64,000 bases of DNA from Anthopleura xanthogrammica (GCA_964019055.1 OZ025223.1:6128625-6192624), one strand, 5' to 3'; shown: positions 8,846 through 21,013, numbered from the stretch's first letter. Numbers and translations: made by a program. The notes: generated by a model not told the origin, from the sequence alone.

Positions 8846-9630
8846 AGAATATACTCGGGGATTCTCGAGAATGTGAACTTTTGTCCAAAAAAAAAAATAG
8901 TAGGAGTAATCCTTGTGAAACGTGCATTTACGATTCCTCTTGTCCTTCTCAAAATCGATCTGATTAATATTTTATCCTCATGGCTGAGGTTTATGGAATT
9001 AATTTGTTTTTATTGATTGATGAACCAGGACCATACTTCCAGACATCGATTGCTGAAGCATCGTATGGACTTACGGCTACGCTGGAGATTTCGGCCCCAA
9101 CACCGCTATCCCGGGAGGACATTACTGACTGATCAGGAAGCTCGGCCGAAGCCTAAGGGAGAGGTTAGTCGGCCCCTAGACCGTAGATGATTAACCCCTT
9201 GCTATGAACAGCACACCCGGTAAGTCGTTTGTGTTGCTGATGGTTTTGTCGCTGTGGTTATTTCTTTCCATGTGGGATGTGTTTTGAAAAACTCACATGC
9301 AAGGTATAAACGATTCAGCTTGGCCGGGAGGATTTGTTTTCCCAACCCTCAGAATATTTTGACAGGTGGCATTTTTTTGGCATAAGTGAGATTTGCAAAT
9401 GTATACCGAGCATGCGCAGAAGTATATACGTATTATAATCAGCAGGAGCCGGTTGTACCTATGAAGCCTGCATAAAGTTATCCACCGCATAAGAGTTATC
9501 TAGTGTATAGAATTTGTATAGGTTTTATCCGCTGGATAAGGATTTATCTCGGTGGATAGCGCGGCCCCAGAAGAAAGAAAAAACAAAAAAACAAAAAAAC
9601 AAAAATGGAAACGACCCAAAATCTGCCGTT
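8846..9630 (+). repeat. C module copy 1 (most diverged copy)
   Basis: Module C runs from AATATACTCGGG through the perfect palindrome ATTCTCGAGAAT, a hairpin CCTCATGGCTGAGG, a GC-rich 135-bp exon-like core, an AT-rich part with GAGCATGCGC, paired TGGATAA/TTATCC motifs, and an A-rich (CAAA)n-like tail before the A array. This copy differs from the others by point changes, GATTGATGAACCAG before the core and a longer AAAAAC tail. Confidence 0.9.
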
Positions 9631-10224
9631 ATCCGATCCATCTCTTATACATTCTTATTCCTGTACATTCATTCAATCTATCTCGTGTACATTCTTATTC
9701 TGATGCACCCATACAATCCATCTCGTGTACATTCTTTTTCTGATGCACCCATCCAATTCAATCCAACTCGTGTAAATTCTTATTCTGATGCACCCATCCA
9801 ATCCATCTCGTGTACATTTTTATTCAGATGCACCCATCCAATTCAATCCATCTCGTGTACATTATTATTCTGATGCACCCATCCAATCCATCTCGTGTAC
9901 ATTTTTATTCAGATGCACCCATCCAATTCAATCCATCTCGTGTACATTATTATTCTGATGCACCCATCCAATCCATCTCGTGTACATTCTTATTCTGATG
10001 CACCCATCCAATTCAATCCAACTCGTGTAAATTCTTATTCTGATGCACCCATCCAATCCATCTCGTGTACATTTTTATTCAGATGCACCCATCCAATTCA
10101 ATCCATCTCGTGTACATTCTTATTCTGATGCACCCATCCAATCCATCTCGTGTACTTTCTTATTCTGATGCACCTATCGAATCCATCTCGCGTATATTCT
10201 TATTCTGATGCACCCCTCCAATCG
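9631..10224. repeat. A array 2: 40-bp minisatellite with 45-bp variants
   Basis: There are about 14 monomers. Several carry a 5-bp duplication (CCAATTCAATCCATC), so 40- and 45-bp units alternate. The first two monomers have CCTGTACATTCATTCAATCC instead of the usual second half, the same edge variant seen at the left side of every A array that follows C. Confidence 0.93.
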
Positions 10225-10528
10225 GACACTATATATTATCGAACACTACAGAATATCTATTTTGATACTCCGAAATATTGTCGGATATTGCAGAATGTGA
10301 TTGAATATTCTAAACTCGGATACTCCAGAATGTGATCGGATACTCCAGAATATGATTTTGGATACCCCAGAATATGATTGGATACTCCAGAATATGATTG
10401 GATACTCCAGAATATGATTTTGGATACCCCAGAATATGATTGGATACTCCAGAATATGATATTGGATACTCCAGAATATGATCAGATCCTCCAGAATATG
10501 ATTTGGATACTCCAGAATATATTCGGAT
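10225..10528. repeat. B array 2: 20/22-bp minisatellite
   Basis: It is a shortened relative of B array 1 with the same diverged left edge (ACTACAGAATATC, GATACTCCGAAATATTG). Regular GGATACTCCAGAATATG monomers follow, and it is cut by the F element. Confidence 0.9.
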
Positions 10529-10786
10529 CTATACGGGGATGCTCCTACTGAAAGGGGTACTTTTTTTCAGGCCGCACGTATAGAAAAGGGGTGGAAATTT
10601 GTGAAATTGGATGAAAGGGTTAGATTTTCTTCAATGGTATATGAAAGGGTACCTTTTCAGGCAAAAAGGTATAAAGAGGGTACCTTCTTGCTGAAACTTG
10701 GTATAGAAATGGGTAAGGGGTCGAGAGTCTGGGCGGAGCATCCCCGTATGAAAAGGCCCGAAGTACCGCCCCCTCCCCCCCCCCCC
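10529..10786. mobile_element. F element copy 2, left end missing
   Basis: It matches copy 1 from CTATACGGGGATGCTCC to the C-rich right end (CCCTCCCCCCCCCCCC), but the poly-G left terminus is absent and a B monomer abuts directly. The same B/F/C order as in copy 1 shows that the two were duplicated together rather than inserted twice. Confidence 0.7.
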
Positions 10787-10865
10787 GATCGGATACTCCA
10801 GAAGATGGTTTTGGATACTGCAAAATATGATCGGGTTCTCAAAAATGTGATTGGATACTCCATGC
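10787..10865. repeat. Diverged B monomers before C copy 2
   Basis: These are the same degenerate units as at 8766-8845, with one or two substitutions. Confidence 0.75.
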
Positions 10866-11621
10866 AGAATATACTCGGGGATTCTCGAAAATGTGAACTT
10901 TTGTCCAAAAAAAAAATAGTAGGAGTAATCCTTGTGAAACGTGCATTTACGATTCCTCTTGTCCTTCTCAAAATGGATCTGATTAATAGTTTATCCTCAT
11001 GGCTGAGGTTTATGGAATAATTTGTTTTTATTGATTGATGAACCAGGACCATACTTCCAGACATCGATTGCTGAAGCATCGTATGGACTTACGGCTACGC
11101 TGGAGATTTCGGCCCCAACACCGCTATCCCGGGAGGACATTACTGACTGATCAGGAAGCTCGGCCGAAGCCTAAGGGAGAGGTTAGTCGGCCCCTAGACC
11201 GTAGATGATTAACCCCTTGCTATGAACAGCACACCCGGTATGTCGCTTGTTTCGCTGATGCTTTTGTCGCTACGGTTATTCCTTTCCATGTGGGATGTGT
11301 TTTGAAAAACCCACATGCAAGGTATAAACGATTCAGCTTGGCCGGGAGGATTTGTTTTCCTAACCCTCAGAATATTTTGACAGTTGGCATTTTTTTGGCA
11401 TAAGTGAGATTTGCAAATGTATACCGAGCATGCGCATAAGTATATAGGTATTATAATCAGCAGGAGCCGGTTGTACGAAGCCTGGATAAAGTTATCCACC
11501 GCATAAGAGTTATCTAGTGTATAGAATTTGTATAGGTCTTATCCGCTGGATAAGGATTAATCTCTAGAAGAAAGAAGAAACAAACAAACAAACAGAATGG
11601 AAACGACCCAAAATCTGCCGT
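10866..11621 (+). repeat. C module copy 2
   Basis: The order matches the other copies. It has ATTCTCGAAAAT in place of the perfect ATTCTCGAGAAT palindrome, GGAATAATTT (one T fewer than most copies, shared with the copy at 44887), and a shortened right part in which the GGTGGATAGCGCGGCC segment is deleted (TTAATCTCTAGAAG). Confidence 0.9.
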
Positions 11622-12689
11622 TATCCAATCCATCTCGTATACATTTTTATATTCCTGTACATTCATTCAATCCATCTCGTGTATATTCTTATTCCTGTAC
11701 ATTCATTCAATCCATCTCGTATGCATTCTTATTCTGATACACCCATCCAATCCATCTCGTGTACATTCTCATTCTGATGTACCCATCTAATCCATCTCGT
11801 GTACATTCTCATTCTGATGTACCCATCTAATCCATCTCGTGTACATTCTCATTCTGATGTACCCATCTAATCCATCTCGTGTACATTCTCATTCTGATGC
11901 ATCCATCCAATCCATCTCGTGTACATTCTCATTCTGATGTACCCATCTAATCCATCTCGTGTACATTCTCATTCTGATGCACCCATCCAATCCATCTCGT
12001 GTACATTCTCATTCTGATGTACCCATCTAATCCATCTCGTGTACATTCTCATTCTGATGCACCCATCCAATCCATCTCGTGTACATTCTCATTCTGATGC
12101 ACGCATCCAATCCATCCCGTGTACATTCTCATTCTGATGTACCCATCTAATCCATCTCGTGTACATTCTCATTCTGATGCACCCATCCAATCCATCTCGT
12201 GTACATTCTCATTCTGATGTACCCATCTAATCCATCTCGTGTACATTCTCATTCTGATGTACCCATCTAATCCATCTCGTGTACATTCTCATTCTGATGC
12301 ACCCATGCAATCCATCTCGTGTACATTCTCATTCTGATGTACCCATCTAATCCATCTCGTGTACATTCTCATTCTGATGTACCCATCCAATCCATCTCGT
12401 GTACATTCTCATTCTGATGTACCCATCTAATCCATCTCGTGTACATTCTCATTCTGATGCACCCATCCAATCCATCTCGTGTACATTCTCATTCTGATGT
12501 ACCCATCTAATCCATCTCGTGTACATTCTCATTCTGATGTACCCATCTAATCCATCTCGTGTACATTCTCATTCTGATGTACCCATCTAATCCATCTCGT
12601 GTACAATTTTATTATCATACGCCCATCCAATCCATGTCGTTTACGTTCTTATTATTATACTCCCACCCAATCCATCTCGCGTATAATTA
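11622..12689. repeat. A array 3: 40-bp minisatellite, about 27 copies, two alternating variants
   Basis: Monomers mostly carry ATTCTCATTCTGATG. GTACCCATCTAATCC and GCACCCATCCAATCC types are interspersed, often as dimers, so an 80-bp higher-order pattern is emerging. The right edge degenerates through TTATTATTATACTCCC to GCGTATAATTATC. Confidence 0.95.
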
Positions 12690-15130
12690 TCGGATACTAA
12701 AGAATATCGTTTTTGATGCTCTGAAATATTGTCGGATATTCCAGAATGTGATTGAATATTCTAAATTCGGATACTCCAGAATTTGATGGGATACTCCAGA
12801 ATATAATTTTGGATACTCCAGAATATGATTTTGGATCCTCCATAATATGATTGGATACTCCAGAATATGATTTTGGATACTCCATAATATGATTGGATCC
12901 TCCAGAATATGATTTTGGATACTCCAAAATATGATTGGATCCTCCAGAATATGATTTTGGATACTCCAGAATATGATTGAATCCTCCAGAATATGATTTT
13001 GGATACTCCAAAATATGATTGGATCCTCCAGAATATGATTTTGGATACTCCAAAATATGATTGGATCCTCCAGAATATGATTTTGAATACTCCAAAATAT
13101 GATTGGATCCTCCAGAATATGATTTTGGATACTCCAAAATATGATTGGATCCTCCAGAATATGATTTTGGATACTCCAAAATATCATTGCATCCTCCAGA
13201 ATAGGATTTTGGATACTCCAGAATATCATTGGATACTCCAGAATAAGATGTTGGATACTCCAGGTTATGATTGGATACTCCAGAATATGATGTTGGATAC
13301 TTCAGAATATGATTGGATACTCCAGAATATGATTTTGGATCCTCCAGAATATGATTTTGGATACTTCAGAATATGATTGGATACTCCAGAATATGATTTT
13401 GGATCCTCCAGAATATGATTTTGGATCCTCCAGAATATGATTTTGGATCCTCCAGAATATGATTTTGGATACTCCAAAATATGATTGGATCCTCCAGAAT
13501 ATGATTTTGGATACTCCAAAATATGATTGGATCCTCCAGAATATGATTTTGAATACTCCAAAATATGATTGGATCCTCCAGAATATGATTTTGGATACTC
13601 CAAAATATGATTGGATCCTCCAGAATATGATTTTGGATACTCCAAAATATCATTGCATCCTCCAGAATAGGATTTTGGATACTCCAGAATATCATTGGAT
13701 CCTCCAGAATATGATTTTGGATACTCCAGAATATGATTGAATCCTCCAGAATATGATTTTGGATACTCCAAAATATGATTGGATCCTCCAGATTATGATT
13801 TTGGATACTCCAAAATATGATTGGATCCTCCAGAATATGATTTTGGATACTCCAAAATATCATTGCATCCTCCAGAATAGGATTTTGGATACTCCAGAAT
13901 ATCATTGGATACTCCAGAATAAGATGTTGGATACTCCAGGTTATGATTGGATACTCCAAAATATGATTGGATCCTCCAGAATATGATTTTGGATACTCCA
14001 AAATATGATTGGATCCTCCAGAATATGATTTTGGATTCTCCAGAATATGATTGAATCCTCCAGAATATGATTTTGGATACTCCAGAATATGATCAGATCC
14101 TCCAGAATATGATTTGGATACTCCAGAATATGATTTTGGATACTCCAGAATATGTTAAGATACTCCAAAATATGATTGGATCCTCCAGAATATGATTTTG
14201 AATACTCCAAAATATGATTGGATCCTCCAGAATATGATTTTGGATACTCCAAAATATGATTGGATCCTCCAGAATATGATTTTGGATACTCCAAAATATC
14301 ATTGCATCCTCCAGAATAGGATTTTGGATACTCCAGAATATCATTGGATACTCCAGAATAAGATGTTGGATACTCCAGGTTATGATTGGATACTCCAGAA
14401 TATGATGTTGGATACTTCAGAATATGATTGGATACTCCAGAATATGATTTTGGATCCTCCAGAATATGATTTTTGATACTCCAGAATAAGATGTTGGATA
14501 CTCCAGAATATGATTTTGGATCCTCCAGAATATGATTTTGGATCCTCCAGAATAAGATGTTGGATACTCCAGAATATGATTGGATCCTCCAGAATATGAT
14601 TTTCGATACTTCAGAATATGATTTTGGATACTCCAGAATATGATTGGATCCTCCAGAATATGATTTTGGATCCTCCAGAATATGATTTTGGATACTCCAG
14701 AATATAATTGGATACTCCAGAATAAGATGTTGGATACTCCAGAATATGATTGGATCCTCCAGAATATGATTTTGGATACTTCAGAATATGATTTTGGATA
14801 CTTCAGAATATGATTTTGGATCCTCCAGAATATGATTTTGGATACTCCAGAATATGATTGGATACTCCAGAATATGATTTTGGATCCTCCAGAATATGCT
14901 TTTGGATACTTCAGAATATGATTTTGGATACTCCAGAATATGATTTTGGATCCTCCAGAAAATGTTTGGATCCTCCAGAATATGATTTTGGATACTTCAG
15001 AATATGATTGGATCCTCCAGAATATGATTTTGGATCCTGCAGAATATGATTGGATCCTCCAGATTATGATTTTGGATCCTCCAGAATATGATTTTGGATA
15101 CTCCTGAATATGATCGGATCCTCCAGAAAA
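12690..15130. repeat. B array 3: mixed 20/22-bp minisatellite, about 115 copies
   Basis: A diverged left edge (GATACTAAAGAATATCG, GATGCTCTGAAATATTG) leads into monomers that alternate 20 bp (ending GATT) and 22 bp (ending GATTTT), which makes 42-bp dimers. Blocks recur internally: about 12990-13210, 13455-13690 and 14190-14340 share CCAAAATATCATTGCATCC. Long frames exist on both strands because of the 42-bp period and the stop-free minus strand; none is a credible gene. Confidence 0.94.
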
Positions 15131-15712
15131 TAATTTTGGACACCCCATAATGATTACCTCATAAGGTCAGTTGGATGGAATTGTGCAACCATTCTTCAGA
15201 TCAGTCGACTGACCTCGCGCAAACATCCCATAATGATTACCTCAGAAAGTCAGTTGGATGGAATTGTGCTACCATTCTTCAGACTGACCTCGTGCAAACA
15301 TCCCATAATGATAATGTTGACACGTTTGAACTGAATCTTGGTACTGACGAAATCCGAGAAATGAGACTTGTTTTGAGGACGTTCCCTTTATCGTATAACA
15401 AAATATTTTTAGAGTATCAATGTGAAGGATATGAGGATGTAAAAAATGTAAAAAAACTATACTTTCATTTCTTCCTTTTTTCATCGTCCCACTTTAACGT
15501 ACTAGAACCCAGCTCCGTGCGGAGAGGAATTGTATTTTTTAATGAAAAAATTAGTGCTAGTCGATATTCTTGGTTTGAAATCATTCCCAATGGAGTAAAA
15601 TAACAGAAGCCATCTGATGGCCACCATAATAAAAATGATATAACAAAAGAATGGATTGAATTTTTTTAGGTTAATCCCCCCAACACGGTGGCTATAACGT
15701 CATGTGCAAACG
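15131..15712 (+). repeat. D module copy 1
   Basis: This is a non-satellite module. It starts with two tandem 75-83-bp units (15144-15226, 15227-15301), each containing CAGTTGGATGGAATTGTGC and CTGACCTCG. It then has an open frame ending EIIPNGVK-stop at about 15601, and the tail GCCATCTGATGGCCACC...CCCCCCAACACGGTGGC...GACGTCATG-like sequence to GCAAACG, where B monomers resume. The central and right parts are shared with module E. Confidence 0.9.
15175..15603 (+). pseudogene. Unrecognised 142-codon frame in D copy 1, broken in the other copies
   Basis: The first third is the translated tandem repeat and is unlikely to be native. The last part (about residues 48-142, ending FFNEKISASRYSWFEI...NGVK) has more protein-like composition. 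D copies 2 and 3 lack two bases (GACGATCCG instead of GACGAAATCCG) and have TGA for GGA, so the frame is broken there. Module E keeps the last 22 codons with mostly silent or conservative changes. It may be a captured terminal exon. I do not recognise the family. Confidence 0.3.
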
Positions 15713-16036
15713 ATACTCCAGAATATGATCGGATACTCCAGAATATGATCGGATACTCCAGAATATGATTTTCGATACTCAAATGATGATTTTGCAAAAT
15801 ATGATCGGGTTCTCTAAAATGTGATTGGATACTCAAAAATATGCATGTTCGGATACTCCAGAATATCATGGGATATTTTTATAATATATATAAACAAAGA
15901 AGGTCAGTTTGATGGATTGAATTGTACCATCCTTCAGATTGACCTAATCATATAATAGATATATTACCACTATCCTTCATGTACATGTGAATGAGTACTT
16001 CGGATCGGATTCTCCAGGATGTGATTGGATACTCTA
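15713..16036. repeat. Short B run and linker between D and C (copy 1)
   Basis: Three regular B monomers are followed by degenerate ones. Then comes an AT-rich linker with a diverged relative of the D tandem unit (GGTCAGTTTGATGG...CAGATTGACC, about 15898-15945), then GATGTGATTGG B-like units up to the C edge. Confidence 0.75.
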
Positions 16037-16806
16037 AAATATACTCGGGTATTCTCGAGAATGTGAACTTTTGTTCGAAAAAAAAAATAGTTCTATGTCT
16101 TGTTAAAGGTGTATTTACGATTCCTCTTGTCCTTCTCAAAATGGATGTGATTAATATGTTATCCTCATGGCTGAGGTTTATGGAATTAATTTGTTTTTAT
16201 TGATTAACCAGGACCATACTTCCAGACATCGATTGCTGAAGCATCGTATGGACTTACGGCTACGCTGGAGATTTCGGCCCCAACACCGCTATCCCGGGAG
16301 GACATTACTGACTGATCAGGAAGCTCGGCCGAAGCCTAAGGGAGAGGTTAGTCGGCCCCTAGACCGTAGATGATTAACCCCTTGCTATGAACAGCACACC
16401 CGGTATGTCGCTTGTTTCGCTGATGCTTTTGTCGCTACGGTTATTCCTTTCCATGTGGGATGTGTTTTGAAAAACCCACATGCAAGGTATAAACGATTCA
16501 GCTTGGCCGGGAGGATTTGTTTTCCTAACCCTCAGAATATTTTGACAGTTGGCATTTTTTTGGCATAAGTGAGATTTGCAAATGTATACCGAGCATGCGC
16601 ATAAGTATATACGTATTATAATCAGCAGGAGCCGGTTGTACCTATGAAGCCTGGATAAAGTTATCCACCGCATAAGAGTTATCTAGTGTATAGAATTCGT
16701 ATAGGTTTTATCCGCTGGATAAGGATTTATCTCGGTGGATAGCGCGGCCCCAGAAGAGAAAAAACAAACAAACAAACAGAATGGAAACGATCCAAAATCT
16801 GCCGTT
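16037..16806 (+). repeat. C module copy 3
   Basis: This is a complete copy. The exon-like core lies at 16212-16346 (acceptor CCAG at 16208-16211, donor GTTAGT at 16347). TGGATAA at 16652-16658 pairs with TTATCCA at 16661-16667, and TTATCC at 16708-16713 pairs with GGATAA at 16717-16722. This copy has an extra CTAT after GGTTGTAC, which only copy 1 shares. Confidence 0.92.
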
Positions 16807-17037
16807 ATCCAATCCATCTCGTATACATTTTTATATTCCTGTACATTCATTCAATCCATCTCGTGTACATTCTTATTCCTGTACATTCATTCAATCCATC
16901 TCGTGTACATTCTTATTCTGATGCACCTATCCAATTCAATCCATCTCGTGTACATTCTTATTCTGATGCACCCATCTAATCCATCTCGTGTACAATTTTA
17001 TTATCATACGCCCATCCAATCCATCTCATGTACAATC
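16807..17037. repeat. A array 4: 40-bp minisatellite, about 6 copies
   Basis: This is the shortest A array and consists largely of edge-type monomers (CCTGTACATTCATTCAATCC and TTTTATTATCATACGCCC). Confidence 0.9.
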
Positions 17038-18427
17038 GGATATTATCGGATACTAAAGAATATCGTTTTTGATGCTCTGAAAATATGATTGGATCCTCCA
17101 GAATATGATTTTGGATACTTCAGAATATGATTGGATACTCCAGAATATGATTTTGGATCCCCCAGAATATGTTTTTGAATACTTCAGAATATGATTGGTT
17201 ACTCCAGAATATGATTTTGGATCCTCCAGAATATGATTTTGGATACTACAGAATATGATTGGATACTCCAGAATATGATTTTGGATCCTCCAGAATATGA
17301 TTTTGGATCCTCCAGAATATGATTTTGGATCCTCCAGAATATGATTTTGGATACTCCAGAATATGATTTTGGATCCTCCAGAATATGATTTTGGATCCTC
17401 CAGAATATGATTTTGGATCCTCCAGAATATGATTGGATCCTCCAGAATATGATTTTGGATACTCCATAATATGATTGGATCCTCCAGTATATGATTTTGG
17501 ATCCTCCAAAATATATGATTGGATCTTCCAAAATATGATTGGATCCTCCAGAATATGATTTTGGATCCTCCAGAATATGATTTTGGATCCTCCATAATAT
17601 GATTTTGGATACTCCAGAATATGATTTTGGATCCTCCAGAATATGATTTTGAATACTCCAGAATATGAATGGATCCTCCAGAATATGATTTTGGATACTC
17701 CATAATATGATTGGATCCTCCAGAATATGATTTTGGATCCTCCAAAATATATGATTGGATCCTCCAAAATATGATTAGATCCTCCAGAATATGATTTTGG
17801 ATACTCCAAAATATCATTGGATCCTCCAGAATATGATTTTGGATCCTCCAGAATATCATTGGATACTCCAGAATAAGATGTTGGATACTCCAGAATATGA
17901 TTCCATTTTTGGATCCTCCAGAATATGATTTTGGATACTTCAGAATATGATTTTGGATACTTCAGAATATGATTTTGGATACTCCAGAATATGATTGGAT
18001 CCTCCAGAATATGACTTTGGATACTTCAGAATATGATTTTGGATACTTCAGAATATGATTTTGGATCCTCCAGAATATGATTTTGGATCCTCCAGAATAT
18101 GATTTTGGATCCTCCAGAATATGATTTTGGATCCTCCAGAATATGATTTTGGATCCTCCAGAATATGGTTTTGGATCCTCCAGAATATGATTTTGGATCC
18201 TCCAGAATATGGTTTTGGATCCTCCAGAATATGATTTTGGATCCTCCAGAATATGATTTTGGATCCTCCAGAATATGATTTTGGATCCTCCAGAATATGA
18301 TTTTGGTTCCTCCAGAATATGATTTTGGATCCTCCAGAATATGATTTTGGATCCTCCAGAATATGATTTTGGATACTCCAGAATATGATTTTGGATACTC
18401 CTGAATATGATCGGATCCTCCAGAAAA
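17038..18427. repeat. B array 4: 22-bp minisatellite with 20-bp variants, about 65 copies
   Basis: The left half mixes 20- and 22-bp monomers, with two 24-bp variants (CCAAAATATATGATTGG). The right half (from about 18057) is almost pure 22-bp GGATCCTCCAG...GATTTT. The pure block adjoins module D. Confidence 0.94.
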
Positions 18428-19007
18428 TAATTTTGGACACCCCATAATGATTACCTCATAAGGTCAGTTGGATGGAATTGTGCAACCATTCTTCAGATCA
18501 GTCGACTGACCTCGCGCAAACATCCCATAATGATTACCTCAGAAAGTCAGTTGGATGGAATTGTGCTACCATTCTTCAGACTGACCTCGTGCAAACATCC
18601 CATAATGATAATGTTGACACGTTTGAACTGAATCTTGGTACTGACGATCCGAGAAATGAGACTTGTTTTGAGGACGTTCCCTTTATCGTATAACAAAATA
18701 TTTTTAGAGTATCAATGTGAATGATATGAGGATGTAAAAAATGTAAAAAAACTATACTTTCATTTCTTCCTTTTTTCATCGTCCCACTTTAGCGTACTAG
18801 AACCCAGCTCCGTGGGGAGAGGAATTGTATTTTTTAATGAAAAAATTAGTGCTAGTCGATATTCTTGGTTTGAAATCATTCCCAATGGAGTAAAATAACA
18901 GAAGCCATCTGATGGCCACCATAATAAAAATGATATAACAAAAGAATGGATTGAATTTTTTTAGGTTAATCCCCCCAACACGGTGGCTATAACGTCATGT
19001 GCAAACG
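18428..19007 (+). repeat. D module copy 2
   Basis: It is nearly identical to copy 1 apart from a 2-bp deletion, GAATGA for GAAGGA and GTGGGG for GTGCGG. The deletion and the new TGA disrupt the frame seen in copy 1. Confidence 0.9.
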
Positions 19008-19330
19008 ATACTCCAGAATATGATCGGATACTCCAGAATATGATCGGATACTCCAGAATATGATTTTCGATACTCAAATGATGATTTTGCAAAATATGAT
19101 CGGGTTCTCTAAAATGTGATTGGATACTCAAAAATATGCATGTTCGGATACTCCAGAATATCATGGGATATTTTTATAATATATATAAACAAAGAAGGTC
19201 AGTTTGATGGATTGAATTGTACCATCCTTCAGATTGACCTAATCATATAATAGATATATTACCACTATCCTTCATGTACATGTGAATGAGTACTTCGGAT
19301 CGGATTCTCCAGGATGTGATTGGATACTCT
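19008..19330. repeat. Short B run and linker between D and C (copy 2)
   Basis: The sequence is nearly the same as 15713-16036. Confidence 0.75.
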
Positions 19331-20099
19331 AAAATATACTCGGGTATTCTCGAGAATGTGAACTTTTGTTCGAAAAAAAAAATAGTTCTATGTCTTGTTA
19401 AAGGTGTATTTACGATTCCTCTTGTCCTTCTCAAAATGGATGTGATTAATATGTTATCCTCATGGCTGAGGTTTATGGAATTAATTTGTTTTTATTGATC
19501 AACCAGGACCATACTTCCAGACATCGATTGCTGAAGCATCGTATGGACTTACGGCTACGCTGGAGATTTCGGCCCCAACACCGCTATCCCGGGAGGACAT
19601 TACTGACTGATCAGGAAGCTCGGCCTAAGCCTAAGGGAGAGGTTAGTCGGCCCCTAGACCGTAGATGATTAACCTCTTGCTATGAACAGCACACCCGGTA
19701 TGTCGCTTGTTTCGCTGATGCTTTTGTCGCTACGGTTATTTCTTTCCATGTGGGATGTGTTTTGAAAAACCCACATGCAAGGTATAAACGATTCAGCTTG
19801 GCCGGGAGGATTTGTTTTCCTAACCCTCAGAATATTTTGACAGTTGGCATTTTTTTGGCATAAGTGAAATTTGCAAATGTATACCGAGCATGCGCATAAG
19901 TATATAGGTATTATAATCAGCAGGAGCCGGTTGTACGAAGCCTGGATAAAGTTATCCACCGCATAAGAGTTATCTAGTGTATATAATTTGTATAGGTTTT
20001 ATCCGTTGGATAAGGATTTATCTCGGTGGATAGCGCGGCCCTAGAAGAAAGAAGAAACAAACAAACAAACAAAATGGAAACGACCCAAAATCTGCCGTT
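19331..20099 (+). repeat. C module copy 4
   Basis: It is complete. Diagnostic changes shared only with the copy at 23495 are CGGCCTAAG in the core, GATTAACCTCTTGC, and GTGAAATTTGC. They show that these two copies are sisters. Confidence 0.92.
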
Positions 20100-21013
20100 A
20101 TCCAATCCATCTCGTATACATTTTTATATTCCTGTACATTCATTCAATCCATCTCGTGTACATTCTTATTCCTGTACATTCATTCAATCCATCTCGTGTA
20201 CATTCTTATTCTGATACACCCATCCAATCCATCTCGTGTACATTCTTATTCTGATACACCCATCCAATCCATCTCGTGTACATTCTTATTCTGATGTCCC
20301 CCATCCAATCCATCTCGTGTACATTCTTATTCTGATGCACCCATCCAATCCATGTCGTGTACCATTCTTATTCTGATGTACCCATCCAATCCATCTGGTG
20401 TACATTCTTATTCTGATGCACCCATCTAATCCATCTCGTGTACATTCTCATTCTGATGTACCCATCTAATCCATCTCGTGTACATTCTCATTCTGATGCA
20501 CCCATCCAATCCATCTCGTGTACATTCTCATTCTGATGCACGCATCCAATCCATCTGGTGTACATTCTTATTCTGATGCACCCATCTAATCCATCTCGTG
20601 TACAATTTTATTATCATACGCCCATCCAATCCATGTCGTTTACATTCTTATTATTATACTCACACCCAATCCATCTCGTTTACAATCTTGTTATTATACG
20701 CCCATCCAATCCATGTCGTGTACGTTCTTATTCTGATGCACCCATCCAATCCATGTCGTGTACATTCTTATTCTGATGCACCCATCTAATCCATCTCGTG
20801 TACAATTTTATTATCATATGCCCATCCAATCCATCTGGTGTACATTCTTATTCTGATGCACCCATCTAATCCATCTCGTGTACATTCTTATTCTGATGCA
20901 CCCATCTACTCCATCTCGTGTACAATTTTATTATCATACGCCCATCCAATCCATCTGGTGTACATTCTTATTCTGATACACCCATCCAATCCATCTCGTT
21001 TACAATCTTGTTA
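20100..21013. repeat. A array 5: 40-bp minisatellite, about 23 copies, left of the LINE
   Basis: It contains the characteristic variant block TTATTATTATACTCACACCC / GTTTACAATCTTGTTATTATA, which also appears in other A arrays. It is interrupted by the LINE fragment within a GTTTACAATCTTGTTAT monomer. Confidence 0.93.

Noticed and set aside
15175..15330. The two tandem 75-83-bp units in D as the N terminus of a real protein
   Set aside because: They are DNA-level repeats with inverted GGTCAGT/ACTGACC ends, and a diverged copy lies non-coding in the linker near 15898, so the translation is incidental.
16212..16380. A possible 5S rRNA, tRNA or snRNA in the GC-rich part of module C (GGAAGCTCGGCC looked faintly 5S-like)
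   Set aside because: I could not find pol III A/B boxes, a cloverleaf, an Sm site or the conserved 5S order. The similarity is limited to a few bases.
16374..16673. A 96-99-codon minus-strand frame present in nearly all C copies, with a hydrophobic stretch (LLLIIIPIYLCACSVYI type)
   Set aside because: Its retention is explained by recent copying of C. Codon use is not protein-like, no family is recognised, and the most diverged copy (8846-9630) has it shortened to 65 codons.
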